From: Saccharopolyspora montiporae
GTDB taxonomy: Bacteria; Actinomycetota; Actinomycetes; Mycobacteriales; Pseudonocardiaceae
Reading direction: 5' to 3'
Length of the DNA stretch: 64,000 nt
Assembly (NCBI RefSeq): GCF_015209505.1
Contig: NZ_JADEYC010000007.1
Span: 1-64,000 of the forward strand
In this document: positions 49,401 through 58,369 of the stretch, piece by piece
Layout: each line of letters starts with the position of its first letter
Position numbering within the stretch: the stretch's first letter is position 1
Made by a program: the position numbers and the translations under genes
Notes under the pieces: generated by a model
What the model saw: only the letters and a program-made list of their open reading frames with translations
What the model was told of the DNA's origin: nothing
Databases searched by the model: none

Positions 49401-52274
49401 ATGGCCGACCCGCACGCCGCCTTCGCCGCCGAACTCCGCCGCGCGCTGGCCGGCCCGGTGCGCACGGATCCCGGCCATCGCGCGCTCTACAGCACCGACG
49501 CCTCCAACTACCGGCAAGTCCCCGTGGCGGTGGTCCAGCCGCGCAGCACCGACGACGTCGCCGCGGCCACCGCGCTGGCCCGCGAACACGGTGTGCCCAT
49601 CACCAGCCGCGGCGCGGGCACCAGCATCGCCGGCAACGCCTGCGGCCCCGGTCTGGTCCTCGACTTCGCCCGCCACCTCGACCACATCGAGCACCTCGAC
49701 CCGGACCGCAGGACCGCCCGGGTGCAGCCCGGCGTCGTGCTCGACTCCCTGCGCGCCGCCGCCGCAGAACACGGGCTGACCTTCGGGCCCGATCCCTCCA
49801 CGCACAGCCGCTGCACCCTCGGCGGCATGATCGGCAACAACTCGTGTGGCACCCACTCGGTGGCCTGGGGCAAAACCGTCGACAACGTCCGCGAACTCGA
49901 CGTGCTGCTCACCGACGGGACCCGGCTGCAGGTCGGCGCCACCTCCGAAGCCGATCTGCAACGCGCCTGCCTGCGCGGCGACCGCACCGGCACCTTGTAC
50001 CGGACGCTGCGCGACCTGCGCGACGAAACCGCTCCGGCAGTGCGCACCCGGTTCCCGGACCTGACCCGGCGCGTGTCCGGATACAACCTCGACCACCTGC
50101 TGCCGGAGAACGGGTTCCACCTCGCCCGCGCCCTGGTCGGCTCCGAAGGAACCTGCGCCACCGTGCTCGGCGCCACCGTGGACCTCGTCGAGGCACCCCG
50201 CGCCCGCGCCGTCACCGTGCTCGGTTTCGCCGACACCTACGCCGCCGCCGACGAAGTCCCCCGCCTGCGCGGACTCAACGCCCTGGCCATCGAAGGGCTC
50301 AGCGCCGAACTCGTCGACGTGGTGCGCCGCCGCAACCCGCGCTCGCCGGCCCTTCCCCTGCTGCCGGGCGGGCGCAGCTGGCTACTCGTGGAGACCGGCG
50401 GCGCCGACGAAGCCGAAGCCCGCGCCGGCGCCGAACGCATCGCCGCCGCCCTGGGCGAGCGGGCCGACCACGTCGTGCACACCGACCCGGCGCGCACCGC
50501 CGCGCTGTGGAAGATCCGCGAGGAAGGATCCGGCTACGCCACCCTCCTCGACGGCACCCAACGCTGGTCGGGCTGGGAAGACGCCGCCGTGCCACCCGAG
50601 GCGCTGGGCAGCTACCTGCGCGACTTCGACGCGCTGCTGGCCCGGTTCGGCCTGCGCGGCGTGACCTACGGCCACTACGGCGACGGCTGCGTGCACGTGC
50701 GCATCGACTTCGACCTGCTGAGCCGGTCCGGCGGCACCACCTACCGCGACTTCCTGGAAGCCGCCGCCGACCTCGTGGTCGGTCACGGCGGCTCGGTCTC
50801 CGGCGAACACGGCGACGGCCGCGCCCGCTCGGCCCTGCTGCCGCGCATGTACCCGCCCGAGATCATCACCGCCTTCGAACGGTTCAAAACCGCCTTCGAC
50901 CCCGAGGACTTGCTCAACCCCGGCCAGATCGTGCGCCCCCGCCCCGTCGACGCCGACCTGCGCACCATCGTGGCCCCACCGGTGATCCCCAGCCGCACCG
51001 AACTCGCCCTGCCCGACGACGGCGGCGATCTCGCCCCGGCCACCCGCCGCTGCGTCGGTATGGGCAAATGCCTGGACAGCACCGGCGGCGTGATGTGTCC
51101 CAGCTACCGCGCCACCGGCGAAGAGCAGCACTCCACCCGCGGCCGCGCGCACCTGCTGTTCGAAATGCTGTCCGGACAGGTCATCACCCGCGGATGGCGC
51201 TCCCCCGAAGTCCGCGACGCGCTCGACCTGTGCCTGTCCTGCAAGGGCTGCAAGACCGACTGCCCCGTCGGGGTCGACATGGCCACCTACAAGGCCGAGT
51301 TCCTGCACCACCACTACCGCCGCCGACTGCGGCCGGCCGCGCACTACTCGATGGGCTTCCTGCCGCTGTGGCTGGCACTGGGCTCGCGGGCACCCCGGCT
51401 GACCGCACGTGCGCTGTCCTCCCCGCTGCAGCACCTGCTCAAACGTCTCGGCGGCATCGAACCCCGCCGCGACATCCCGCAACCCGCGCAGCAGTCCTTG
51501 CAGACGTGGTTCGCCGAACGGCCCCGCAGGCAGCGCCCCCGCGATTCCCGTCGCGTGGTGCTGTTCCCGGACACCTTCACCAACCACTTCGAGCCCGACA
51601 TCGGCCGCGACGCGGTGGCCGTGCTCGAAGAACTCGGGCACGCCGTCGAGCTGCCGCAGGGATCGGTGTGCTGCGGACTGACCTGGCACTCCACCGGCCA
51701 ACTCGGCACCGCCCGCACCGTGCTGCGCCGCACCGCCCGCACCCTGCGCCCCCACCTGCAGCGCGGCGCACCGCTGGTGGGCCTGGAACCCAGCTGCACC
51801 GCCTTCCTGCGCGCCGACGCCGGCGAACTCGCCCCCGACGACCCCGACGTGCAGCGCGTGTCCACCGCGGCGACCACCTTCGCCGAACTGCTCGAACCGA
51901 CCACCGCGCGCTGGGCTCGTCCCGCCGAGTCCGGCCCACCGCTGCTGGCCCAGGTGCACTGCCACCAGTACGCCGAGACCGGATACCGCGCCGACCGGGC
52001 GGTGGCCGAGGCCGCCGGCTCGCCGACCCGGGTGCTCGACGCCGGATGCTGCGGTCTGGCAGGCAATTTCGGTTTCGAGCGCGGGCACCACGACGTATCC
52101 GTGGCCTGCGCCGAACACGCCCTGCTGCCCGCCGTCCGCGCCGCCGACCCGGGCACCGCCGTCCTCGCCGACGGTTTCAGCTGCCGCACCCAACTGCGCC
52201 AGACCTCGGACGCGCAACCGCTGCACCTGGCCGAACTCCTCGCCCGCGCGCTGGATCCGCCCCGTCACGACTGA
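49401..52274 (+). CDS. FAD-linked oxidase/Fe-S fusion protein (D-lactate dehydrogenase-like)
   Basis: 957 residues. An FAD_binding_4 domain (about 20-200; SRGAGTSIAGNACGPG, GGMIGNNSCGTHS) joins an FAD-oxidase C domain (about 240-470; YGHYGDGCVHVRIDF). A ferredoxin-like region has CLSCKGCKTDCPVGVD and an earlier GKCLDSTGGVMCPSYR. Two CCG domains follow (SVCCGLTWHSTGQ; DAGCCGLAGNFGFERGHH). It should oxidise D-lactate or another D-2-hydroxy acid and pass electrons through Fe-S centres to the quinone pool. The ATG at 49401 has GAGGAG seven bases upstream. Divergent from fabG. Confidence 0.9.
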   Translation: MADPHAAFAAELRRALAGPVRTDPGHRALYSTDASNYRQVPVAVVQPRSTDDVAAATALAREHGVPITSRGAGTSIAGNACGPGLVLDFARHLDHIEHLDPDRRTARVQPGVVLDSLRAAAAEHGLTFGPDPSTHSRCTLGGMIGNNSCGTHSVAWGKTVDNVRELDVLLTDGTRLQVGATSEADLQRACLRGDRTGTLYRTLRDLRDETAPAVRTRFPDLTRRVSGYNLDHLLPENGFHLARALVGSEGTCATVLGATVDLVEAPRARAVTVLGFADTYAAADEVPRLRGLNALAIEGLSAELVDVVRRRNPRSPALPLLPGGRSWLLVETGGADEAEARAGAERIAAALGERADHVVHTDPARTAALWKIREEGSGYATLLDGTQRWSGWEDAAVPPEALGSYLRDFDALLARFGLRGVTYGHYGDGCVHVRIDFDLLSRSGGTTYRDFLEAAADLVVGHGGSVSGEHGDGRARSALLPRMYPPEIITAFERFKTAFDPEDLLNPGQIVRPRPVDADLRTIVAPPVIPSRTELALPDDGGDLAPATRRCVGMGKCLDSTGGVMCPSYRATGEEQHSTRGRAHLLFEMLSGQVITRGWRSPEVRDALDLCLSCKGCKTDCPVGVDMATYKAEFLHHHYRRRLRPAAHYSMGFLPLWLALGSRAPRLTARALSSPLQHLLKRLGGIEPRRDIPQPAQQSLQTWFAERPRRQRPRDSRRVVLFPDTFTNHFEPDIGRDAVAVLEELGHAVELPQGSVCCGLTWHSTGQLGTARTVLRRTARTLRPHLQRGAPLVGLEPSCTAFLRADAGELAPDDPDVQRVSTAATTFAELLEPTTARWARPAESGPPLLAQVHCHQYAETGYRADRAVAEAAGSPTRVLDAGCCGLAGNFGFERGHHDVSVACAEHALLPAVRAADPGTAVLADGFSCRTQLRQTSDAQPLHLAELLARALDPPRHD

Positions 52275-52279
52275 CGCGC

Positions 52280-53152
52280 TCACCCCAGCATGCGCACCAG
52301 ATCCGCCGCATTGGTCTGCGCGTAGTCGCTGTAGCAGTTGTTCATCAGCACGTGCGTGGTGCGGGCCTGCCCGGACAGCTCACGCAGGTCCGGTACCCAC
52401 GCCGCCAGTTCCTCCGGCGCGTAGTGGTAGCCGAACCGCTCGTGCACATCACGGCTGTCCCAGTGTTGCGACCTGCCGTGGAACCGCACCACCGCTAGTT
52501 CTGCCGTCGCCGCCACCACCGGCGGTATCGAACTCGCGTGGCCCTGCGGCATGTCCACCACCACGTAGGGCACCTCGTGCCGACGCAGGAAATCCAGCGT
52601 CTCCGCGCGATTGCGCTCGTCGAGCCACGTGTGGTTGCGGAACTCCACGCACACCGGCACGGGATCGGCCCGGTCCCGGCAGGCCAGCAGGTAGTCCTTG
52701 TTGGCCCGCGAAATCGGGAACCACTGGGGGAACTGCAGCAGCAGCGCCCCGAGCTTTCCCGCCGCGCGCAACGGCTCCAGCGCACCGAGGAACCGCTGCC
52801 ACATCTGCTCGACGACGCCGTCGGCCACGTCCTTGAGGTACAGCGTCGAGCGGTTCGGCGGTGGCTCGGTGCGCAGATCGACCGGCAACGCCTCCGGGCG
52901 GGTCGGGTGCCGGGTGAACAAGCTCAACGCCTTGACGTTGAACGTGAACCCGGCCGGAGTACGTTCGGCCCACAGCTCGGCGGTGCGCTCGGCCGGCGGG
53001 TGGTAGTAGGTCGCATCCACCTCGACCAGCGGGAAGTGCTCGGCGTAGAACCGCAGCCGCTCGGCCGCCGTGTTCACCCCCGGTGGATACCAGCCCGATT
53101 GCACCAGGGTCCGGTCGGTCCACGACGCCGTGCCCACCAGCACCTCACCCAT
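52280..53152 (-). CDS. DUF72 domain protein
   Basis: 290 residues with a TIM-barrel fold. Landmarks are VGTASWTDRTLVQSGWYP, LVEVDATYYHPPAERT, LGALLLQFPQWF and VRFHGR (with the later HVLMNNCYSDYAQTNA). DUF72 proteins are widespread and have no firm function; relation to xylose-isomerase-like or endonuclease IV-like barrels has been suggested. It is convergent with the FAD/Fe-S gene with only 5 bp between stops. The ATG at 53152 begins the conserved fold. Confidence 0.88.
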   Translation of the reverse strand: MGEVLVGTASWTDRTLVQSGWYPPGVNTAAERLRFYAEHFPLVEVDATYYHPPAERTAELWAERTPAGFTFNVKALSLFTRHPTRPEALPVDLRTEPPPNRSTLYLKDVADGVVEQMWQRFLGALEPLRAAGKLGALLLQFPQWFPISRANKDYLLACRDRADPVPVCVEFRNHTWLDERNRAETLDFLRRHEVPYVVVDMPQGHASSIPPVVAATAELAVVRFHGRSQHWDSRDVHERFGYHYAPEELAAWVPDLRELSGQARTTHVLMNNCYSDYAQTNAADLVRMLG

Positions 53153-53269
53153 GCCCCGCAACATACGCCGCCGCCCCGGCGGCCACCTGCGGGAATGCGC
53201 ACCCGCTCCCCCGCGTTGAGCCCGGCAGCAGATACCCCACTCCGGTATCGCGACCAGGGAGGAGACATC

Positions 53270-53620
53270 ATGGCACCCGTCACGCTCACCACCGACAACT
53301 TCGAGGACGTCGTCTCCGGTGGCACCTTCGTCATCATCGACTTCTGGGCCTCCTGGTGCGGTCCGTGCCGCATGTTCGCGCCCGTCTTCGAACGCGCCGC
53401 CGACCAGCACGACGACATCACCTTCGCCAAGGTCGACACCGAGGACCAGCCCGAACTGGCCAAGGCCTTCGAAGTCCAGTCGATCCCCACGCTGGCGATC
53501 GTGCGCGAGGGCACGGTGATCTTCCAGCAGGCCGGCGCGCTGCCCGAGCACGTGTTCGAGGACCTCATCCGGCAAGCCCGCGAGGTCGACATGCAGCAGG
53601 TCCGCGCCTCGGCGCAGTGA
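53270..53620 (+). CDS. trxA: Thioredoxin
   Basis: 116 residues. One thioredoxin domain with the active site FWASWCGPCRMFAP and the cis-proline in VQSIPTLAIV. It reduces protein disulfides in the cytoplasm, using thioredoxin reductase encoded elsewhere. The ATG at 53270 has AGGGAGGAG a few bases upstream, a strong site. Divergent from the DUF72 gene and convergent with the MgtC-like gene. It may be a second copy, since no trxB lies nearby. Confidence 0.93.
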   Translation: MAPVTLTTDNFEDVVSGGTFVIIDFWASWCGPCRMFAPVFERAADQHDDITFAKVDTEDQPELAKAFEVQSIPTLAIVREGTVIFQQAGALPEHVFEDLIRQAREVDMQQVRASAQ

Positions 53621-53658
53621 CCGCAGGCGGGTGCGGAACGGCGCGAGCCCCGGACCGG

Positions 53659-54378
53659 TCAGAACCCCGACTCCGGGGACTCGCCCGCGGCCACGTGCAG
53701 CACACCCGGCAACTCGCCGACACCGCGCACGAGGTCACTCACCGACCCCTTGCCGCGCAGACCCACCGCCACCACGGCCGTGCGCTGGTCCGCATCGGAA
53801 TCCTCACGCTCGACCTGCAGGTCGATCACCGTCCAGCCCGCACTCGTGCACATCGTCAGCACACCGCGCAGCACCCCGTACCCGTCCAGGTAGCCCACCC
53901 GCAGCAGGCGCGGCGCCCGCCCGGCCGGGCCCAGCACCCGCAACAACCACGGATAGCCGAGCACCACCAGGAAATGCACCCCCGTGGTGGCCGCAGCCAG
54001 CACCACCAGCCCACCACCGCAGGCCATCCCGACCGCAGCGACCACCCACACCGTGGCCGCCGTGGTCAGCCCGCGCACCGCATCCCGGCGCACGAAAATC
54101 AGCCCGCCGCCGATGAACCCGATGCCGGACACGATCTGCGCCGCCACCCGCGACGGGTCGAAGGACACGTGGTCCACCGCCAACAGATCACCGAACGCGT
54201 ACTTCGACACCAGCATGAACAGCGCAGCACCGATGCCCACCAGGGCGTGCGTGCGCAATCCCGCGCTCTTGGCCCGGCCTTCGCGCTCCAGTCCGATCGC
54301 GCTCGACAGCAGCAGCGCCGTGCCCAACTCGACCAGCAGCGGCACCTCATCGAGCCCGGAGACCACCTGATCGGCCAC
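53659..54378 (-). CDS. MgtC/SapB family membrane protein
   Basis: 239 residues. Four to five membrane helices (about 15-150) include the family signature LLSSAIGLEREGRAKSAGLRTHALVGIGAALFML and GIGFIGGGLIFVRRDAVRGLTTAATVWVVAAVGMACG. The C-terminal soluble part (about 160-239) is ACT-like. MgtC proteins aid survival at low magnesium and restrain ATP synthase in pathogens; in soil actinomycetes the role is less clear. The GTG at 54378 is the first start in the family region. Confidence 0.88.
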   Translation of the reverse strand: MADQVVSGLDEVPLLVELGTALLLSSAIGLEREGRAKSAGLRTHALVGIGAALFMLVSKYAFGDLLAVDHVSFDPSRVAAQIVSGIGFIGGGLIFVRRDAVRGLTTAATVWVVAAVGMACGGGLVVLAAATTGVHFLVVLGYPWLLRVLGPAGRAPRLLRVGYLDGYGVLRGVLTMCTSAGWTVIDLQVEREDSDADQRTAVVAVGLRGKGSVSDLVRGVGELPGVLHVAAGESPESGF

Positions 54379-54422
54379 GCACCGAACCTAACCCAGCGCA
54401 CCGGGCTCGGCCCACCGCGCGC

Positions 54423-55409
54423 TCAGGGCAGTCGTCGCCCGAAGAAGATCGACACCCCCGCCGCCACGATCGCGGCCAACGTCCCCAGCACCAACCACGG
54501 CCTGCTGGCATCGGCTCGCTTGGTCTCGTAGCCGATCTGCTCACCGAGCGTGTCGTAAACCTCGCGCAGCTGCTGGGCACTCGCCGCCTTGTGGAACTCC
54601 CCGTCCGACAGCCGCGCGATCTCGTCCATCGCCGCGTCGTCGACCTCGACCCACTCCCGCTGGCCCTCGATCTCCACCGTGCCGTGCTTGGTGCCGAACG
54701 AGATCGTCGAAATCGGAATACCGGCGTCCCGCGCTTCATTCGCCTTCGTGTACGCCCCGCGCGGCGCATCCATCTCGCGCGGGATCGTCTGACCTCCGTC
54801 GGCCATCAGCACGATCCGCGCCGGAGGCGGCCCGCCCGGACCGCCGACCATCTTGCCGAACGAGTCGATCGCCTGCATCCCCGCGTTGATCCCGTCCCCG
54901 GTCGCGGTCGCCTCGGACAGCTTCAGGCTGTCGATGGCCTGCTTGACCGCGCCGCGGTCGGTGGTCGGCATCGTCATCACCGTCGCGGTCCCCGCGAACG
55001 ACACCAACCCGAGGTTGATCCCGGGCGTGAGCTTGTCGGCGAACTCCTTGGCCGCTCCCTTGGCCGCTTCCAACCGGTTCGGCTCCACATCGGTCGCCTT
55101 CATCGACAGCGACACGTCCACGGCCAGCATCACCGTCGCCCGGTTGCGCGGGATCCGCTGCTCCGAGGTCGGACCGCTCAGCGCCACGGTCAGCATGATC
55201 AGCGCCACCGCCAGCAGCGCAGGCGGCACGTGCTTGACCCACTCGCGCCGGCTCGCGGCAGCAGCCCGATCCAGCGCGGCCATGTTGCTGAACCGCAGCG
55301 CCTCCCGCCTGCGCTTGCGCAGCGCCCACACGTAGGCCGCGATCAGGGCCGCGACCGGCAGCAGCAACAGCAACCACCACGGCGAGGCGAACCCGGACAG
55401 GCTCAGCAT
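54423..55409 (-). CDS. von Willebrand factor A (VWA) domain membrane protein
   Basis: 328 residues. Helices at about 9-28 and 62-80, a VWA domain (about 90-285) and a C-terminal helix (about 303-322). The MIDAS motif reads AVDVSLSMKATD (DxSxS), with the later metal Asp in LMADGGQ. It belongs to the BatA/YwmC type that works with a MoxR ATPase and a DUF58 protein as a metal-dependent chaperone or assembly system. The DUF58 gene ends on the base next to its start, so the two are one operon. Orthologous by position to mycobacterial Rv1481. Confidence 0.93.
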   Translation of the reverse strand: MLSLSGFASPWWLLLLLPVAALIAAYVWALRKRRREALRFSNMAALDRAAAASRREWVKHVPPALLAVALIMLTVALSGPTSEQRIPRNRATVMLAVDVSLSMKATDVEPNRLEAAKGAAKEFADKLTPGINLGLVSFAGTATVMTMPTTDRGAVKQAIDSLKLSEATATGDGINAGMQAIDSFGKMVGGPGGPPPARIVLMADGGQTIPREMDAPRGAYTKANEARDAGIPISTISFGTKHGTVEIEGQREWVEVDDAAMDEIARLSDGEFHKAASAQQLREVYDTLGEQIGYETKRADASRPWLVLGTLAAIVAAGVSIFFGRRLP

Positions 55410-56351
55410 TCAGGACACTCCCCCGGACCACCCGCGCTTGCGCGCCACGACGAACCGCACCACATCGGCGATCCAGTCCGAATCGGTGCGCAGGACCAGA
55501 TGCCCGCACCCGGCGCGCCGCAGCACCGTCGCCACCTCGTCGCGATGAGCCGCGGCCGCCGCCGCGAACTCCCGGCGCAGCACCGGCGTCGTGTGCACTT
55601 CCCGCTGCTTGCCAGTCTCCGGGTCCGACAGCACCACCGTGCCCACGTCCGGCAGCTCGACATCGCGCGGGTCGAGCACTTCCACCGCCAGCACCGAATG
55701 CCGCGCGGCGATCCCGCGCAGCGCCGACTGCCACTCCAGCGGACCGAGGAAGTCCGAGATGACCACCGCCATCCCGCGCCGCCGGGGCGGGCGGCGCAGC
55801 GACTCCAGCAGCGCGGCCAGGTCCCCGCGCGTGCCCTCGGCCGCCCGCGGGAGCTCGGCGACGCGCTTGAGCGCGGCCCGCTCGTGCGCACGCCCGCCCC
55901 GCGCCGGGATGCGCACCGGGCCGGAACCGTTGTCCACCACCGCACCGACGCGGTTGCCGCCGCCGCTGGTCAGGAAGATGATCGCGGCCAGCGCCGCGAT
56001 CGCGAGCTCGCGCTTGTCGCAGGCTCCGGAACCGAAGTCGAGGCTGGCCGAGAGGTCGACGGCCGCCCAGGTCTCCAGCTCGCGATCGGCGATGGACTGG
56101 CGCAGGTGCGGCTCACCGGTGCGCGCGGTGACCGCCCAGTCCATCCGGCGCACGTCGTCGCCGGGCTGGTAGGGGCGCGCCTCACCCGGTTCGGTCCCCG
56201 GGCCGGGCACGAGGCCGAGGTGGTTCCCCTGCAGCAGACCGTCCAGACGGCCGCGCACGGTCAGCTCCAGCGAGCGCAGCGCGACCTCCATGCGCTCCGG
56301 GTCCAGGGCCGGGGGCGCCCAGGACGGGCGCGTCGGGCTGGCTGACGACAC
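55410..56351 (-). CDS. DUF58 domain protein
   Basis: 313 residues. The DUF58 signature lies in RPYQPGDDVRRMDWAVTARTGEPHLRQSIADRELETWAAVDLSASLDFG, which also carries a VWA-like Asp-x-Ser-x-Ser. It probably bridges the MoxR ATPase and the VWA membrane protein. The GTG at 56351 has GAGGAG seven bases upstream and lies 11 bp after the moxR stop. Positional counterpart of mycobacterial Rv1480. Confidence 0.92.
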   Translation of the reverse strand: MSSASPTRPSWAPPALDPERMEVALRSLELTVRGRLDGLLQGNHLGLVPGPGTEPGEARPYQPGDDVRRMDWAVTARTGEPHLRQSIADRELETWAAVDLSASLDFGSGACDKRELAIAALAAIIFLTSGGGNRVGAVVDNGSGPVRIPARGGRAHERAALKRVAELPRAAEGTRGDLAALLESLRRPPRRRGMAVVISDFLGPLEWQSALRGIAARHSVLAVEVLDPRDVELPDVGTVVLSDPETGKQREVHTTPVLRREFAAAAAAHRDEVATVLRRAGCGHLVLRTDSDWIADVVRFVVARKRGWSGGVS

Positions 56352-56362
56352 CCGCTGGCTCC

Positions 56363-57463
56363 TCACTGGTGGTTCGGACCGGGTTGGTAGGTCGGCACCG
56401 AGTGCTGTGGCTGCGAGGCGAACCCGGCCTGCGCCGGCTGCTGGTTCTGCGGCCGGGCCGACACCTGCGGCAGCGGCACCGTCTGCAGCACCCGGTTGAT
56501 GATGTGGTCGACGGGGATGCCGTCGGCCAACGCGTCGTAGGACAGCACGAGGCGGTGGCGCAGCACGTCCGGCACGACGTCGACGACGTCCTGCGGCAGC
56601 ACGTAGTCGCGGCCGCGCACCAGCGCGAGGGCCCGCGCCGAACCGACGACGCCGAGGCTGGCGCGCGGGGAGGCCCCGTAGGAGACCCAGCCGGCGATGT
56701 CGGACAGGCCGTGCTCGCCGGGCGTGCGGGTGGCGACCACGAGCCGGACCACGTAGTCGATGAGCGCGTGGTGCACGAACACGGTGGCGGCCACGTCCTG
56801 CAGCCGGATGAGCGCCTCGGGGCTGAGCACCGGTTCCGGCTCCGGCGCGGACACGCCCATCCGGTAGACGATCTCGCGCTCTTCCTCGGCGGTGGGGTAC
56901 TCGACCGGCAACTTGAACAGGAACCGGTCGCGCTGCGCCTCGGGCAGCGGGTACACGCCCTCGTTCTCGATGGGGTTCTGCGTGGCCAGCACCAGGAACG
57001 GTGCGGGCATCGGGAAGCTCTGCCCCGCGATGGACACGTGCCGCTCGGCCATGACCTCCAGCAGCGCGGACTGGACCTTGGCCGGTGCCCGGTTGATCTC
57101 GTCGGCGAGCACGAAGTTGGCCAGCACGGGCCCGAGTTCGACGTCGAAGCGTTCGCTGCCCTGCCGGTAGATCCGGGTGCCGAGGATGTCGGCGGGCACC
57201 AGGTCGGGGGTGAACTGCAGGCGGGAGAAGCTGCCCCCGACGACCTGGGCGAAGGTCTCCACGGCCAGCGTTTTCGCCACGCCCGGTACGCCTTCCAGCA
57301 GGATGTGCCCCTTGGCCAGCAGCCCGACCAGCAGGCGTTCCACGAGCCGGTCCTGCCCGACGATGACGCGCTTGACTTCGAAGACCGTGCGCTCCAACAA
57401 CTGCGCGTCGCGCGCCGGGGTGCTGGTCTGCTCCGCTGGGTTGGCACCGCTGGCGTCGGTCAC
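56363..57463 (-). CDS. moxR: MoxR family AAA+ ATPase
   Basis: 366 residues. Walker A HILLEGVPGVAKTLAVETF, Walker B NFVLADEINRAP with AKVQSALLEVMAE, sensor 1 VLATQNPIENEG, sensor-2-like region with RASLGVVGSARALALVRGRDYVLP, and a Gln/Pro-rich tail (about 340-366). MoxR ATPases act with DUF58 and VWA proteins to mature or assemble protein complexes, in mycobacteria with cell-wall hydrolases. It leads the moxR-DUF58-VWA operon; an AT-rich palindrome lies 211 bp upstream. Confidence 0.95.
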   Translation of the reverse strand: MTDASGANPAEQTSTPARDAQLLERTVFEVKRVIVGQDRLVERLLVGLLAKGHILLEGVPGVAKTLAVETFAQVVGGSFSRLQFTPDLVPADILGTRIYRQGSERFDVELGPVLANFVLADEINRAPAKVQSALLEVMAERHVSIAGQSFPMPAPFLVLATQNPIENEGVYPLPEAQRDRFLFKLPVEYPTAEEEREIVYRMGVSAPEPEPVLSPEALIRLQDVAATVFVHHALIDYVVRLVVATRTPGEHGLSDIAGWVSYGASPRASLGVVGSARALALVRGRDYVLPQDVVDVVPDVLRHRLVLSYDALADGIPVDHIINRVLQTVPLPQVSARPQNQQPAQAGFASQPQHSVPTYQPGPNHQ

Positions 57464-57753
57464 TGCCCGCCTCCTGTCGTTCGCCGCCGGATTCCCGGGG
57501 CGCCGTCGGCTCCGCTTCGCCGGTCAAGCCGACCAAGATCCTGACACGCTCGCACGCCGAGCTCACGCCGGGGCGCGATCCTCCACCCTGCACTCAACCG
57601 GACGGTTGGTGTGACCGCTGTGAAGCCACTTCTGCTCGCTGCCGGGTTGTGGGTGGGGTTGCCGGTGGATTGATTTCACTCAGTACTGAAACAACGAATG
57701 GTGTTGATATATGCGGCCGTGCGGCGTTGCCCGACGCATCGCCGGGGTATCGA
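57464..57753. other. moxR upstream region
   Basis: 290 bp without a supportable gene. It contains the AT-rich element at 57674-57715, with the palindrome listed separately and GTTGATATATGCGG, the most AT-rich spot in the neighbourhood. Confidence 0.4.
57674..57691. promoter_or_regulatory. Palindrome TTTCA-N8-TGAAA upstream of moxR
   Basis: TTTCA (57674-57678) and TGAAA (57687-57691) flank CTCAGTAC, which itself contains CAGTACTG across the join. It shares the TTTCA-N8-TGAA layout with the element before the cupin gene at 41257-41274. Confidence 0.45.
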
Positions 57754-58335
57754 TCAGGCTCGGTTTCGGGCGCGCAGCAGGTCTTCCGGGGTGTCCACAT
57801 CGGCCGGTTCGGCGCCGACCGGGGCGACCTCCACCGGATCCAAGGCCGCGAACGTGCCGCGCACCGGCCTGTCGCGCACCTGCTCGGGCATCGCCGCGCG
57901 CAGTCGGTCCGCGCGCCAGACCCCCAGCAGCCACTGCCGCTCGCCCGCCGCATCGACGAGCACGGCACCACCGGCTCGCGGTGCGGCGAGCACCGCCGCG
58001 CGCAGCCGCGGCACCGTGGCCTCGGTCAGGTGCGGGTGATCGGCGGCCAGCACGGCCACGAGCGCCGACCCCTCCGGGACCAGCTGCAACCCTGCGCGCA
58101 CCCCGGCCAGCGGTCCGCCGCCCGGCGGCTCCTCCCCCGTCCAGTGCACCGGGGCGTCGACCTCGCGCTGCGGACCGACCACCACGAGCGGAACCGCACC
58201 GCGCAGCACGTCCAGGGTCCGCTGCAGCAGGCTGCGCCCGCCGACCGGCAGCAGCACCTTGTCCACCCCGCCGAGGCGCCGCGCCCGGCCCCCGGCCAGC
58301 ACCACGGCGGCGAAATCCGCTGTCACACCGACCAT
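57754..58335 (-). CDS. mobA: MobA-like NTP transferase (molybdenum cofactor guanylyltransferase type)
   Basis: 193 residues. The N-terminal nucleotide-binding motif AAVVLAGGRARRLGGVDKVLLPVGG and LAADHPHLTEATVPRLRAA (metal Asp) are MobA features. GDTPEDL-like VDTPEDLLRA closes the fold. MobA adds GMP to molybdopterin to make the MGD cofactor of oxidoreductases. No other mo genes lie nearby, so related nucleotidyl transfer (MocA-type) cannot be excluded. Same strand as the NlpC/P60 gene, 34 bp downstream of it. Confidence 0.8.
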   Translation of the reverse strand: MVGVTADFAAVVLAGGRARRLGGVDKVLLPVGGRSLLQRTLDVLRGAVPLVVVGPQREVDAPVHWTGEEPPGGGPLAGVRAGLQLVPEGSALVAVLAADHPHLTEATVPRLRAAVLAAPRAGGAVLVDAAGERQWLLGVWRADRLRAAMPEQVRDRPVRGTFAALDPVEVAPVGAEPADVDTPEDLLRARNRA

Positions 58336-58369
58336 TGTCCCCGCCCCAGAACGGCGCAGCGGGCCGGGA